This document shows positions 1-8,568 of a stretch of DNA of 64,000 nucleotides, in pieces. The stretch is taken from positions 3,085,001 to 3,149,000 of the forward strand of contig NZ_CP119082.1 of assembly GCF_029027965.1 (NCBI RefSeq). The letters are read 5' to 3'. Under the pieces are notes generated by a model, which worked only from the letters and a program-made list of their open reading frames with translations, made no database searches and was not told where the DNA came from. Source of the stretch: Paracoccus sp. S3-43. GTDB lineage: Bacteria; Pseudomonadota; Alphaproteobacteria; Rhodobacterales; Rhodobacteraceae. The position numbers and the translations under genes were made by a program. Positions within the stretch are counted from its first letter, which is position 1, and each line of letters begins with the position of its first letter.

Positions 1-593
1 CAGGTCAGCATCGTGAAGGTATCGGGCAGCAGGATCGTGCCATGCGGTTCGCCTCCGGTGCTGTTCAGCGAATAGGTGCCATCTCCATTGTCGACGCGGA
101 CGACATTACCCGAACCCCAATACCCGGCGCTGTCGGCGCCCGCGCCGTCGATATTCGCGCCGGTATTGCTGAGAATCTTGAAGTCCTGGTCAAAACGCCA
201 GCCATTGCCGTTCAGACTGACATAGGACAGGTAAAGGTTGGCCACTGCCTTCGAGAAGCTGAGCGTTTGCGGACCCGCATATTGCAGTGCAATCAGTTCC
301 GCCGCCGGCGGGCGGTTGTCGACGCCATCAGGCCCGATGCTGGTATAGGGCGAATTGGTTGCACCGCCGGTGAAATAATCGACGCCGGTCCCGGTCTGGA
401 TGAAACCCACACCGGTCTTGTTGCGGTAGGTCACGTCGATGACCTCGGTCCCGGAGGTGATCTGGCCATAGGCGGTGAAGCCTTCGGCGGTGGCCTGGTG
501 GCTTTGCCAGTCGATCCAGTTCACCGACTTGGCAGCGGCCGGGGTCACGTAAGCTGTAGAGATCAGCAAGGCCGGAATCAGAAAGCGAGTCAT
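1..593 (-). CDS. Secreted protein, 3' end beyond the window
   Basis: The minus-strand reading frame is open from an ATG at 593 to the window edge, giving about 197 residues with no stop. The first 21 residues (MTRFLIPALLISTAYVTPAAA) form a typical Sec signal peptide with an A-x-A cleavage site. A GAGGA ribosome-binding site lies 8-10 bases upstream. The mature part is rich in Gly, Thr, Asn and Asp and low in Cys, as in exported beta-rich proteins that end in VPLPA/PEP-CTERM sorting signals in this family. That sorting signal would lie outside the window, so it is only a guess. No enzymatic motif is visible. Confidence 0.75.
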   Translation of the reverse strand, partial: MTRFLIPALLISTAYVTPAAAKSVNWIDWQSHQATAEGFTAYGQITSGTEVIDVTYRNKTGVGFIQTGTGVDYFTGGATNSPYTSIGPDGVDNRPPAAELIALQYAGPQTLSFSKAVANLYLSYVSLNGNGWRFDQDFKILSNTGANIDGAGADSAGYWGSGNVVRVDNGDGTYSLNSTGGEPHGTILLPDTFTMLT

Positions 594-892
594 GAGCGAT
601 CCTCGTTACTCATTAAAATGCTATTCACCCTACCGTGACCGACTGATTCTCAGGAGCGTTTTTTTGATCGCGTCCACGCAGGAATTCTTTCCGTCACATC
701 TGGCCTCGCGGTCGATCGGGCGCCTGCGGCTGGAATGCAACGCCGCCTTTTCTCTTTTACAAATTCCATGGCTATCCGCAGCAAGGATGATCGCGCACCC
801 TTCGGAAGGCCGGACCCGCATGAACCGGACCGACGCGGCGACCGTGGCCGGCGCGGGTAAAGCCAGCCAGAAAACATAGTGACAGGAAGCCC
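594..892. other. Intergenic region, no gene seen
   Basis: This gap separates two divergent genes and must carry both promoters. The short open frames here have no ribosome-binding site and no recognisable similarity. The part nearest the secreted-protein gene is less GC-rich, as expected of a promoter. No clear operator was found. Confidence 0.5.
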
Positions 893-1882
893 ATGTATTC
901 CGGCCCCCGCAACCTCATCACCGACATCCCCGGCCTGCTTGTCGGCAATGCCACCGACGCGCGCCTGAAATCCGGCGTCACGGTGCTGACCGCCGACAAG
1001 CCCTTCGCGGGGGCCGTGCATGTGATGGGTGGGGCGCCGGGGACGCGGGAAACCGACCTGCTGGCCCCCGACAAGCTGGTAAGTCAGGTCGATGCGCTTG
1101 TCCTGTCGGGCGGGTCGGCCTTCGGGCTGGCCGCTTGCGACGGGGCGATGGCGGGGCTGCGCGCGGCGGGGCGCGGCTTTGCCGTGGGCGCGGCGCGGGT
1201 GCCGATCGTGCCGGGCGCCATCGTCTTCGACCTGCTGAACGGCGGCGACAAGGGGTGGGCGGAGAATCCTTATCCCGCGCTTGGGCGGGCGGCGCTTGAC
1301 GCGGCCGGCGCGGATTTCGCCATCGGCACTGCGGGCGCGGGGACCGGGGCCACGACCGGGAACCTCAAGGGCGGGCTGGGATCGGCCTCGGCCGTGCTGG
1401 CCGGCGGGGCGACGGTGGCCGCCCTGGTCGTGGTCAATGCCCTGGGCCGGGCCACGGTCGGCGAGACCCGGCATTTCTGGGCCGCGCCTTGGGAACTGGA
1501 TGCGGAATTCGGCGGGCTTGGCCTGCCAGGCGCCTTTCCCGCCAACCACGAGCCGCACCCCGCCAAGCGGATGGGAGAGGCGACCACCATCGCCATCGTC
1601 GCCACCGACGCGGCCCTGGACAAGCCCGCGCTGCAACGGCTGGCGACCGCCGCGCATGACGGCATGGCACGCGCCCTTGCGCCCAGCCACACGCCCTTCG
1701 ACGGCGATCTGGTCTTTGCGGTCTCGACCGGCGCAAGGCCGCTGGCCGATCCGGCCGCCGATCCGTTCCTGCTGGGCCATGCCGCCGCGTCCTGCCTGGC
1801 GCGGGCGATTGCGCGAGGCGTCCATGCCGCCATTCCGCAGCCGGGCGACCGGCAACCCTGCTGGCGCGACCTGCGCGCATGA
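893..1882 (+). CDS. P1 family peptidase (DmpA/NylC-like, S58)
   Basis: The 329-residue product is a member of the P1/S58 N-terminal-nucleophile hydrolases, which cleave themselves to expose a catalytic Ser or Thr and act as aminopeptidases or cyclic amide hydrolases. Typical features are the N-terminal 'NLITDIPGLLVGNATD' region, the 'LSGGSAFGL' loop near residue 77 and the Gly/Thr-rich segment 'GTAGAGTGATTGNLKGG' near 145-165. The conserved 'GEATTIAIVATDA' stretch near 228 is also typical. An AGGAAG ribosome-binding site precedes the ATG. The gene is monocistronic and is followed by a perfect GC hairpin. The substrate cannot be predicted. Confidence 0.85.
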   Translation: MYSGPRNLITDIPGLLVGNATDARLKSGVTVLTADKPFAGAVHVMGGAPGTRETDLLAPDKLVSQVDALVLSGGSAFGLAACDGAMAGLRAAGRGFAVGAARVPIVPGAIVFDLLNGGDKGWAENPYPALGRAALDAAGADFAIGTAGAGTGATTGNLKGGLGSASAVLAGGATVAALVVVNALGRATVGETRHFWAAPWELDAEFGGLGLPGAFPANHEPHPAKRMGEATTIAIVATDAALDKPALQRLATAAHDGMARALAPSHTPFDGDLVFAVSTGARPLADPAADPFLLGHAAASCLARAIARGVHAAIPQPGDRQPCWRDLRA

Positions 1883-1900
1883 CAAGGGCGCATATGACAA

Positions 1901-1927
1901 GGGCGGCGTGCAGACCGCACGCCGCCC
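1901..1927 (+). terminator. GC hairpin after the P1 peptidase gene
   Basis: A perfect 11-bp stem (1901-1911 with 1917-1927) and a 5-nt loop lie 18 bases after the stop codon. There is no U-tract, so termination would depend on the stem or on Rho. Just before it, ATGACAAGGGCG is directly repeated. Confidence 0.5.
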
Positions 1928-2109
1928 CATCAGAGAGAGAGGGTCGCCAAGAGGGAAACTTGACGATGCCTGTCCAACGCAGCCGATTGCTCTTGGTTCA
2001 CTCCTTTCGCCTTATGCGCGACTTTTTTCCGATACGCGCGACCCGGCGGCGATCTTTTGACATCGCCGCGACCGCGTGCTGATCATGGGCCAATCCGAGG
2101 AGAAGCCCC

Positions 2110-3582
2110 ATGACCAAGCATTCCACCGATCTCAAAACCCTGCTGCGCGACCCCTCGCTGCTGGAAACCCGCGCCTTTGTCGCGGGCGAATGGGTCGATG
2201 CGGCGGACGGCGCCACCTTCGACGTGCTGAACCCCGCGCGCGGCGACGTGATCGCCAAGGTCGCCGATCTGACCCGCGCCGAGGTGGCCCGCGCCATCGA
2301 GGCTGCCCATGGGGCGATGAAGGGCTGGGCCGTCCGCACCGCCAAGGAGCGCGCGCAGGTCATGCGCAAGTGGTTCGACCTGATGATGGAAAACCAGGAC
2401 GATCTGGCGCGCATCCTGACCGCCGAGATGGGCAAGCCCTTCCCCGAGGCCAAGGGCGAGATCGCCTATGGCGCCAGCTTCATCGAATGGTTCGGCGAGG
2501 AAGCCAAGCGCGTCTATGGCGAGACGATCCCCGGCCACCTGCCCGACAAGCGCCTGACGGTGATCCGCCAGCCGATCGGCGTGGTGGGGTCGATCACGCC
2601 CTGGAACTTTCCCAACGCCATGATCGCCCGCAAGGCCGGTCCCGCCCTGGCCGTGGGCTGCGGCTTCGTCGCCCGTCCCGCCGCCGAGACCCCGCTGTCG
2701 GCGCTGGCCATGGCGGTGCTGGGCGAACGCGCGGGCCTGCCCAAGGGAATCCTGTCGGTCGTCACCTCGTCGCGGTCCAGCGAGATCGGCAAGGAGTTCT
2801 GCGAGAACCCGCTGGTCAGGAAACTCACCTTCACCGGCAGCACGGAAGTCGGACGGATCCTGCTGCGCCAGGCCGCCGACCAGGTGCTGAAATGTTCCAT
2901 GGAACTGGGCGGCAACGCGCCCTTCATCGTCTTCGACGATGCCGATCTGGATGCGGCGGTGGACGGGGCGATGGCGTCCAAGTTCCGCAACAACGGCCAG
3001 ACCTGCGTCTGCGCCAATCGCATCTATGTGCAGGCGGGGGTCTATGACGCCTTCGCGCAGAAGCTGGCGGCGGCGGTCGACAAGCTGCGCGTGGGCGACG
3101 GGCTGGAGGAGGGCGTGACCACCGGCCCGCTGATCAACGAAAGCGCCGTCGAGAAGGTCGAGGAGCATATCCGCGACGTGCTGGACGGCGGCGGCCAGGT
3201 CGTCACCGGCGGCGAACGGATCGAGGGGCTGTTCTTCAAGCCCACCGTCGTCACCGGCGTCACCGACCGCATGAAGGTCGCGACCGAGGAAACCTTCGGT
3301 CCCCTCGCGCCGCTGTTCCGATTCGACACCGAGGAAGAGGTGATCGCCAAGGCCAATGACACGATCTTCGGCCTGGCGTCTTATTTCTACGCCCGCGACA
3401 TCGGCCGCATCACCCGCGTGCAGGAAGGGTTGGAATACGGCATCGTCGGGGTGAACACCGGCATCATCTCGACCGAGGTGGCGCCCTTCGGCGGCGTCAA
3501 GCAGTCGGGCCTGGGCCGCGAGGGCAGCCGCCACGGCATCGAGGACTATCTGGAACTGAAATATATCTGCCTGTCGATCTGA
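2110..3582 (+). CDS. gabD: NAD(P)-dependent succinate-semialdehyde dehydrogenase
   Basis: This 490-residue aldehyde dehydrogenase oxidises succinate semialdehyde to succinate at the end of the GABA shunt. The whole ALDH fold is present: 'TPWNFPNAMIARK' (cofactor site, near 158-170), 'FTGSTEVG' near 240, the catalytic Glu in 'MELGGNAPFIV' near 262 and the catalytic Cys in 'NNGQTCVCANR' near 297. The doublet Cys spacing and length match GabD rather than other ALDH classes. GAGGAG precedes the start. One feature to note is 'FVARPAAETPLSA', where most homologues have V-x-K-P-A: the Lys of the cofactor-phosphate region is Arg here. No gabT lies nearby. Confidence 0.9.
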   Translation: MTKHSTDLKTLLRDPSLLETRAFVAGEWVDAADGATFDVLNPARGDVIAKVADLTRAEVARAIEAAHGAMKGWAVRTAKERAQVMRKWFDLMMENQDDLARILTAEMGKPFPEAKGEIAYGASFIEWFGEEAKRVYGETIPGHLPDKRLTVIRQPIGVVGSITPWNFPNAMIARKAGPALAVGCGFVARPAAETPLSALAMAVLGERAGLPKGILSVVTSSRSSEIGKEFCENPLVRKLTFTGSTEVGRILLRQAADQVLKCSMELGGNAPFIVFDDADLDAAVDGAMASKFRNNGQTCVCANRIYVQAGVYDAFAQKLAAAVDKLRVGDGLEEGVTTGPLINESAVEKVEEHIRDVLDGGGQVVTGGERIEGLFFKPTVVTGVTDRMKVATEETFGPLAPLFRFDTEEEVIAKANDTIFGLASYFYARDIGRITRVQEGLEYGIVGVNTGIISTEVAPFGGVKQSGLGREGSRHGIEDYLELKYICLSI

Positions 3583-3694
3583 CAGATCGCAACGATTTCT
3601 GCCGGTTGAGGGAACACAAGGCGGGCCGGGCGCATTGACAGGCGAAGCCCCGCCCTTCCGGTTCCAGCGGGGTCATCTGGAAAAGGGGAAGTGC

Positions 3695-3949
3695 ATGGAA
3701 GGTTATGGCTGGATTCTGTCGATCATCCTGGGCGCCATCGCGGGCTGGATCGCCGAAAAGATCATGAAAAGCGACCACGGCCTGCTGCTGAACATCATCC
3801 TGGGCATCGTCGGCGCGCTGCTGGGCAACTGGCTGGCCCGCGCGGTCTTCGGCACCACGGCGGGCGGCGCCATCGGGCAGCTGGTCATCGCCGTCATCGG
3901 CGCCTGCATCCTGATCGCCCTGGGCAGGCTGATTCGCCGCAACACCTGA
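3695..3949 (+). CDS. GlsB/YeaQ/YmgE family membrane protein
   Basis: This 84-residue, very hydrophobic, glycine-rich protein has three predicted membrane helices (about 3-20, 28-48 and 55-78). It shows the family pattern 'GWIAEKIM' and 'NIILGIVGALLGNWL'. Members are general-stress inner-membrane proteins of unclear function. The ATG at 3695 is chosen because AAAAGGGG lies 7-14 bases upstream; an in-frame upstream ATG would add 20 polar residues unlike the family. A strong bidirectional terminator follows. Confidence 0.85.
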   Translation: MEGYGWILSIILGAIAGWIAEKIMKSDHGLLLNIILGIVGALLGNWLARAVFGTTAGGAIGQLVIAVIGACILIALGRLIRRNT

Positions 3950-3964
3950 AGCCACAAGATAAAG

Positions 3965-3997
3965 AAGGCCGGTGCGGAACGCCGCACCGGCCTTTTT
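3965..3997. terminator. Bidirectional intrinsic terminator
   Basis: A perfect 13-bp stem (3965-3977 with 3982-3994) with a 4-nt loop is followed by a T-run. It lies between the convergent GlsB and TrcR genes and has A residues on its left flank, so it could act in both directions. Confidence 0.85.
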
Positions 3998-4019
3998 CAT
4001 GCGCGGACGGGAGGCGCGA

Positions 4020-4772
4020 TCAGCGGTCCCGGCCGTCCTGGTCCTCTTCATCCTCGTCCCGGTCGGGCAGGTTGAAGAAGCTGTCGGCGTTCAGATCGGG
4101 TTCCGGGGTCTTGTCCTCGTCCCGCGTCAGCGAGAAATTCTCAAGCCCCGCGATGGACGAGGGCAGGCGCGGCTCATCGCTCATCGCCAGCGAGGTTTCG
4201 GTGCTGACCAGCTTGCGCCGTTCGTCATCGCTCATCACCTCGCCCGAACCGCTTTTCTTGGCGGCCTTCTGCACGGCGGCGTCCAGTTCGGTCTGGCGGC
4301 ACAGGCCAAGCGCCACCGGGTCGATGGGCTGCATGTTCTGGATGTTCCAGTGGGTCCGCTCGCGAATCGACGCGATGGTCGGCTTGGTGGTGCCGACCAG
4401 CTTGGCGATCGCTGCATCGGGCAGTTCGGGGTGGAACTTGACCAGCCACAGGATCGCGTTCGGGCGGTCCTGGCGCTTGGACAGCGGCGTATAGCGCGGC
4501 CCGCGGCGCTTTTCCTCGCCCTCGGCGGCGGGGTTGTGCTTCAGCCGCAGGACATGGGCGGGGCTGGCCTCGCCCTTGCGGATTTCCTCGGCGTCAAGCT
4601 GGTTCGAGGCGACCGGGTCATAGCCCTTGACGCCCGCCGCCACGTCGCCATCGGCGATGCCTTGCACCTCCAGCTCGTGCAGGCCGCAGAAATCGCCGAT
4701 CTGCTTGAAGCTCAGCGTGGTATTGTCCACCAGCCAGACGGCGGTCGCCTTGGCCATCAGCGGCTTGCTCAT
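4020..4772 (-). CDS. trcR: Cell-cycle transcriptional regulator TrcR (DUF1013)
   Basis: The 250-residue protein matches the DUF1013 family, confined to alphaproteobacteria and named TrcR after work in Caulobacter. The conserved N-terminus 'AVWLVDNTTLSFKQIGDFC' reads like a helix-turn-helix. A second segment near 100-145 ('RPNAILWLVKFHPELPDAA', then 'LVGTTKPTIASIRERTHWN') resembles another DNA-binding helix pair. The C-terminal 50 residues are acidic and low-complexity. AAGGAG precedes the ATG. Function is taken from the family. Confidence 0.85.
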   Translation of the reverse strand: MSKPLMAKATAVWLVDNTTLSFKQIGDFCGLHELEVQGIADGDVAAGVKGYDPVASNQLDAEEIRKGEASPAHVLRLKHNPAAEGEEKRRGPRYTPLSKRQDRPNAILWLVKFHPELPDAAIAKLVGTTKPTIASIRERTHWNIQNMQPIDPVALGLCRQTELDAAVQKAAKKSGSGEVMSDDERRKLVSTETSLAMSDEPRLPSSIAGLENFSLTRDEDKTPEPDLNADSFFNLPDRDEDEEDQDGRDR

Positions 4773-4957
4773 GTCGATCTCCTTCGCATTTCTGCCCCGA
4801 ACAATAGGCGGCTTCGCCGGAAAAACGGCTTTTGGCGGCTGCCATTCCTCGTTTTCGGGGGGAATTGACAGGGGATATAGCGATTCCGCCGCGCGGGGAA
4901 AAGAGGATTCGCATCCTCGCGATGGACGGCGCCCCCGCGGCCATGCAAGGTGGCGCC

Positions 4958-5584
4958 ATGAAACACGCGCTGCTGTTCCTGTTGCTGCTGGCCGATCCCG
5001 CCCGATCCGAAGGCGTGGCGGGGGATTTCGACTATTATGTGCTGTCGCTCAGCTGGCAGCCCGGCTGGTGCCGGATCACGGGCGACGGGCGGGACGCGCG
5101 CGAATGCCGCCGGGGCAGCGGGCGGGATTTCACCGTCCACGGGCTTTGGCCGCAATACGAACAGGGCTGGCCGGATTACTGCCGCACCGGCGAACGCGAC
5201 CCGTCGCGGCGCGAGACGCAGGCGATGGCCGACATCATGGATCCGGGCCTGGCCTGGCATCAGTGGCAAAAGCACGGCCGCTGCTCGGGCCTGTCGGCGG
5301 GGGACTACTATGCGACGCTGCGCGCGGCCGCCGAACGGATCGCCATCCCCGCGCCCTTCGACGACCTGCCGCGCGACATCACCCTGCCCCCCGCCCTGGT
5401 CGAGGACGCCTTCATCGAGGCGAACCCGGATCTGTCGCCCGACGGCATCACCGTCACCTGCAAGGCCGAGGCCCTGGCCGAGATCCGCATCTGCCTGACC
5501 CGCGACCTGCTCCCGCGCGATTGCGCGCCGGATGCGCGGCGGGATTGTTCGCGGGCGCGTGTGCTGATGGAAAAGGTGCGCTGA
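4958..5584 (+). CDS. Ribonuclease T2 family protein, exported
   Basis: This T2-type ribonuclease cleaves single-stranded RNA through a 2',3'-cyclic intermediate, probably in the periplasm. The start at 4958 gives a 208-residue product with a signal peptide (MKHALLFLLLLADPARSEG). Both catalytic blocks are visible: CAS I 'FTVHGLWPQY' and CAS II 'WHQWQKHGRCSG', each with its catalytic His. Paired cysteines are consistent with disulfides. CAAGG lies 8-13 bases upstream of this ATG; upstream in-frame ATGs would bury the signal peptide. A hairpin follows the stop. Confidence 0.9.
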   Translation: MKHALLFLLLLADPARSEGVAGDFDYYVLSLSWQPGWCRITGDGRDARECRRGSGRDFTVHGLWPQYEQGWPDYCRTGERDPSRRETQAMADIMDPGLAWHQWQKHGRCSGLSAGDYYATLRAAAERIAIPAPFDDLPRDITLPPALVEDAFIEANPDLSPDGITVTCKAEALAEIRICLTRDLLPRDCAPDARRDCSRARVLMEKVR

Positions 5585-5591
5585 GACTTGC

Positions 5592-5623
5592 GTGAAGAAG
5601 AACACCGCTGGCTTCTTCTTCAC
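5592..5623. terminator. Convergent hairpin terminator
   Basis: An 11-bp perfect stem GTGAAGAAGAA/TTCTTCTTCAC (5592-5602 with 5613-5623) has a 10-nt loop. It separates RNase T2 from the convergent quinone oxidoreductase gene and overlaps a copy of the GGATATTT intergenic motif. Confidence 0.65.
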
Positions 5624-5637
5624 TGAAATATCCCCGC
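5613..5637 (-). repeat. GGATATTT intergenic motif, copy A
   Basis: Read on the minus strand this is GGGGATATTTCAGTGAAGAAG followed by AAG. The same box followed by a purine-rich GAAGAAG or AAAGTGAAAG tail recurs at 26893-26920 and 63382-63405, with a weaker copy near 60841. Confidence 0.5.
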
Positions 5638-5657
5638 CGGAGGCTCCTGCCCGTGCC

Positions 5658-6653
5658 TCAGTCCGCGTCGCCCGCCACCTTCAGGACGATCTTGCCGATA
5701 TGCCGGCTGCTTTCCATCCGGCGATGCGCCTCGGCCGCGTCCTTCAGATCGAACTCGCTGTCGATCGTCACCCTGACCGACCCGGCCGAGATCAGCGGCC
5801 ACAGATTCTTGCGCAGCGCCTCGGCGATCTCGGCCTTGGCGGCGTCCGATTGGGGGCGCAGGGTCGATCCGGTGACGGTCAGGCGCTTGGCCATGATCTG
5901 CGCGAAGTTCAGTTCGACCTTCGGGCCTTCCAGGAAGGCGATCATCACCAGCCGCCCGTCCGGGGCCAGGGCGCGGATGTTCCTGGGGATATAGCTGCCG
6001 CCGACCATGTCCAGGATCAGGTCGGCGCCGTCCTCGGCGGCGATGACCTTGGTGAAATCCTGCGTGCGATAGTTGATCGGGGTGGCGCCCAGGGCCGCGA
6101 TGGCCGCGCATTTCTCGTCGCTGCCCGCGGTGGCGAAGACGCGGGCGCCCAGGGCGCGGGCGACCTGGATCGCCATCATGCCGATGCCCGAAGTGCCGCC
6201 ATGGACCAGGAATCGCTCGCCCCCGGTCAGGCGGCCGCGCGTGACCACGTTCGACCAGACGGTGAAGGCGGTTTCCGGCAAACACGCCCCGTCCCGCAGG
6301 GACAGGCCATGGGGGATGCGCAGCGCGTGGTCGGCATGGCAAACCGCATATTCCGCGTAACCGCCGCCGGGCAGCAGCGCGCAGACCCGTTCGCCCTTCT
6401 TCCAGCGGGTCACGCCCGCGCCCATGCCGACGATCTCGCCCGAGGCTTCCAGCCCCGGCAGGTCCGATGCGTCGGCGGGCGGGGCATAGCTGCCCTGGCG
6501 TTGCAACACGTCGGGGCGGTTCACCCCGGCCCAGGCCACGCGGATCAGGATCTGGTCGTGGCGCGGCACCGGAACCGGACGGCTGGTCAGGTGCAACACG
6601 TCGGCATCGCCGGGGGCGGCGATCTCGACGGCGGTCATGGCGTCGGGGAACAT
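5658..6653 (-). CDS. NAD(P)H:quinone oxidoreductase, zinc-independent MDR family
   Basis: This 331-residue medium-chain dehydrogenase/reductase is of the quinone oxidoreductase (QOR/PIG3) type. The GroES-like N-domain contains 'WAGVNRPDVLQRQGSY' near 42 and lacks the zinc cysteines of alcohol dehydrogenases. The Rossmann segment 'LVHGGTSGIGMMAIQVARALGA' near 147-168 carries the nucleotide motif. It probably reduces quinones or enones with NADPH. An AAGGAGAG ribosome-binding site overlaps the stop of the upstream COQ9 gene, 9 bp away, so the two form an operon. Confidence 0.88.
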   Translation of the reverse strand: MFPDAMTAVEIAAPGDADVLHLTSRPVPVPRHDQILIRVAWAGVNRPDVLQRQGSYAPPADASDLPGLEASGEIVGMGAGVTRWKKGERVCALLPGGGYAEYAVCHADHALRIPHGLSLRDGACLPETAFTVWSNVVTRGRLTGGERFLVHGGTSGIGMMAIQVARALGARVFATAGSDEKCAAIAALGATPINYRTQDFTKVIAAEDGADLILDMVGGSYIPRNIRALAPDGRLVMIAFLEGPKVELNFAQIMAKRLTVTGSTLRPQSDAAKAEIAEALRKNLWPLISAGSVRVTIDSEFDLKDAAEAHRRMESSRHIGKIVLKVAGDAD

Positions 6654-6662
6654 CGTCTCTCC

Positions 6663-7319
6663 TTATGGGCGGGTGCGGCCGGGCAGGTCGCGCGGCTGCG
6701 GCGCACGGATCCAGCCGAAGACCATCTGCGACAGCGTCGCCGCGCCGGGCAGCTTGCGCAAGGTCGATTTGACCTGTTCGAGCCGCATCACCCCGTCGAT
6801 GCGGCGGTCGATGAAGGCGCGGGTCTCGGCATGGTCGGACGAATCGTCGCCCAGCCAGAACAGCACCGTGGCGCTGATCACCGCCGACAGGGTGGCGCGC
6901 TTGGAATACCAGTTCACGTCGCGCGAGGTGTCGCCCAGCCCGGTCCAGATCACATCGGCCGTCTCCCAGACCAGCCGCGCGGCAAGGCCTGCGTTCTGCG
7001 GCAGCGACAGCGTGGCCGCCCCGGCGCGGACCAGTTCCGCATCGACCAGCATCAACCGCCGCCAGATCGCCTCGGCCACGCGGTCGCGGAACCGGCCGCC
7101 CGGCGGGGTCTGGGACAGGCTGTCGCGCAGCATCGCGTCCGCGCGGCGGTGATAGGCGGCGGCCAGCCCCGCGCCGCCTTGCGGGAAATGCACCCGCGCC
7201 AGATCGGGCGACATGGCCAGATCGCGCGCGCCCGCCATCAGGGCGCGGTCGTTCATGCCTTCGAACGGGACATGGGTCAGGGCGGCGTCAAGAAGCGCCT
7301 CGCGGTCGGTTCGGGTCAT
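6663..7319 (-). CDS. COQ9 family protein (ubiquinone biosynthesis)
   Basis: The 218-residue protein has the COQ9 C-terminal signature around 'DVNWYSKRATLSAVISATVLFWLGDDS' (residues about 137-163). COQ9 proteins are lipid-binding TetR-fold relatives that present polyprenylated intermediates to the COQ7 hydroxylase during ubiquinone synthesis. It sits directly upstream of, and in operon with, a quinone oxidoreductase gene and is divergent from rpsU with about 95 bp between them. It is expected to be peripheral to the inner membrane. Confidence 0.88.
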   Translation of the reverse strand: MTRTDREALLDAALTHVPFEGMNDRALMAGARDLAMSPDLARVHFPQGGAGLAAAYHRRADAMLRDSLSQTPPGGRFRDRVAEAIWRRLMLVDAELVRAGAATLSLPQNAGLAARLVWETADVIWTGLGDTSRDVNWYSKRATLSAVISATVLFWLGDDSSDHAETRAFIDRRIDGVMRLEQVKSTLRKLPGAATLSQMVFGWIRAPQPRDLPGRTRP

Positions 7320-7415
7320 GGCAACCTCTCTGGTCTGGACACGGGCGCCCGGCTTTGATAGGGGGGCGCATCCTGCAATCTTGCAACTCTAACCTAGGAA
7401 GGTGGTGACAACCAC

Positions 7416-7622
7416 ATGCAGGTCAATGTTCGCGACAACAACGTCGAACAGGCGCTTCGTGCCCTGAAGAAGAAACTTCAGCGCGAGGGCGTGTTCCGCG
7501 AAATGAAGCTCAAGCAGCATTTCGAGAAACCGTCCGTGAAGAAAGCCCGTGAGCAGGCCGAGGCCGTGCGCCGCGCCCGCAAGCTGGCGCGGAAGAAGGC
7601 GCAACGCGAAGGCGCTCTCTGA
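7416..7622 (+). CDS. rpsU: 30S ribosomal protein S21
   Basis: The 68-residue, strongly basic product is S21, which binds the 3' end of 16S rRNA on the small-subunit platform and helps translation initiation. The N-terminus '[31 protein letters not shown]' region and the Arg/Lys/Ala-rich helical tail are diagnostic. AAGGTGG precedes the start by about 10 bases. The TGA stop is followed in frame by codons for S-Q-R-E-G-A-L and then TAA, repeating the last six encoded residues (QREGAL). Confidence 0.97.
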   Translation: MQVNVRDNNVEQALRALKKKLQREGVFREMKLKQHFEKPSVKKAREQAEAVRRARKLARKKAQREGAL

Positions 7623-7672
7623 TCGCAGCGCGAAGGCGCACTGTAAGACGACGCGATCCGCGTTTCAGTCAG

Positions 7673-7698
7673 ACCCCCGCGGCGCAGGTCGCGGGGGT
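7673..7698. terminator. GC hairpin between rpsU and esterase gene
   Basis: A perfect 9-bp stem (7673-7681 with 7690-7698) with an 8-nt loop lies in the convergent gap. It has no U-tract on either side. Confidence 0.5.
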
Positions 7699-7713
7699 AT
7701 GCGTCTATACGCC

Positions 7714-8565
7714 CTACCGAAACAGATGCAGGGCCAGGGCATCCGCCGTGGACGGCCCCATCAGAGAGCCGTGGTTTTCCTGCGGATAGGGACGGTAGAT
7801 CACCTCCAGCCCCTTCACCTGGGACAGGATGCGCACCAGCGATGTCGGGTCGTGGGGATGGTTCTGCCGCGCCCGGCCCGCCTGGGCGATCATCACCTGG
7901 ACCCCAGGATCGACCCGGCCGCCCGCCGCCGCGACGCCCCCGGCGAAGGCCGCCGCCTCGCGCTGCGATTCGCCCGCGTTCCACCAGACCGAGGGGTCGG
8001 CGGCGACATGGCGGGCGAACAGATGCGGGCGGTTGAACAGCGCGTGCAGCACGAACAGCCCGCCCAGGGAATGGCCGTAAAGGGTCATGTCGCCCTGATC
8101 CATGGGATAGCGGCGGGCCAGTTCCGGCAGAAGCCGGTCGGCGATCATCGCCAGGAACGCCTCTCGCCCGCCGGTCAGGCGGTCCGGGGGCGCGGCGCGA
8201 TAGCCCAGGATCGGCGCGATCGGCTTCATCGACCGCGAGGTCAGATCCACCCAGCGGCGGTTGGCCCCTTCATAGCTGATGCCGAACAGGATCACCGGCG
8301 CCCCCGGCGCGCGGGTTTCCCGATGCGTCCAAAGCTGCGGAAAGGTGGTGGCCCCATCCAGCGACAGGATCGCGGAATAGCCCTGCGGCGGTGGCGGCGC
8401 ATCGGGCAGGCCCACGAAGATGCGCCATTGCCGGCCTTCGGGGCCAAAGGCGAAATGGCTGGCGCGGGGATGGTCGATTTCCGGGGGCGGGTCGCGGCGC
8501 GGCTGGGCCAGGGCGGGCATTGCCGCCGTGGAGGCCAGCAGGAACAACAGATGACGACGGTTCAT
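7714..8565 (-). CDS. Alpha/beta-hydrolase esterase, exported (Fes/IroE-like)
   Basis: This 283-residue protein begins with a signal sequence carrying an R-R pair (MNRRHLLFLLASTAAMPALA), so Sec or possibly Tat export is likely. The nucleophile elbow 'YGHSLGGLFVLHALF' is near residue 163, followed by 'AADPSVWWN', a pattern of the esterase-D/IroE family that hydrolyses trilactone siderophores or other esters. A C-terminal His is in 'ENHGS'. It lies 3 bp downstream of the Lrp-type regulator gene on the same strand and has no strong ribosome-binding site, suggesting translational coupling. No siderophore genes lie nearby, so the substrate is open. Confidence 0.8.
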   Translation of the reverse strand: MNRRHLLFLLASTAAMPALAQPRRDPPPEIDHPRASHFAFGPEGRQWRIFVGLPDAPPPPQGYSAILSLDGATTFPQLWTHRETRAPGAPVILFGISYEGANRRWVDLTSRSMKPIAPILGYRAAPPDRLTGGREAFLAMIADRLLPELARRYPMDQGDMTLYGHSLGGLFVLHALFNRPHLFARHVAADPSVWWNAGESQREAAAFAGGVAAAGGRVDPGVQVMIAQAGRARQNHPHDPTSLVRILSQVKGLEVIYRPYPQENHGSLMGPSTADALALHLFR

Positions 8566-8568
8566 GAA

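Noticed and set aside
5592-7358. 588-codon open frame on the plus strand
   Set aside because: It lies antisense to the quinone oxidoreductase and COQ9 genes, which have clear motifs and ribosome-binding sites; its composition is that of a shadow frame.
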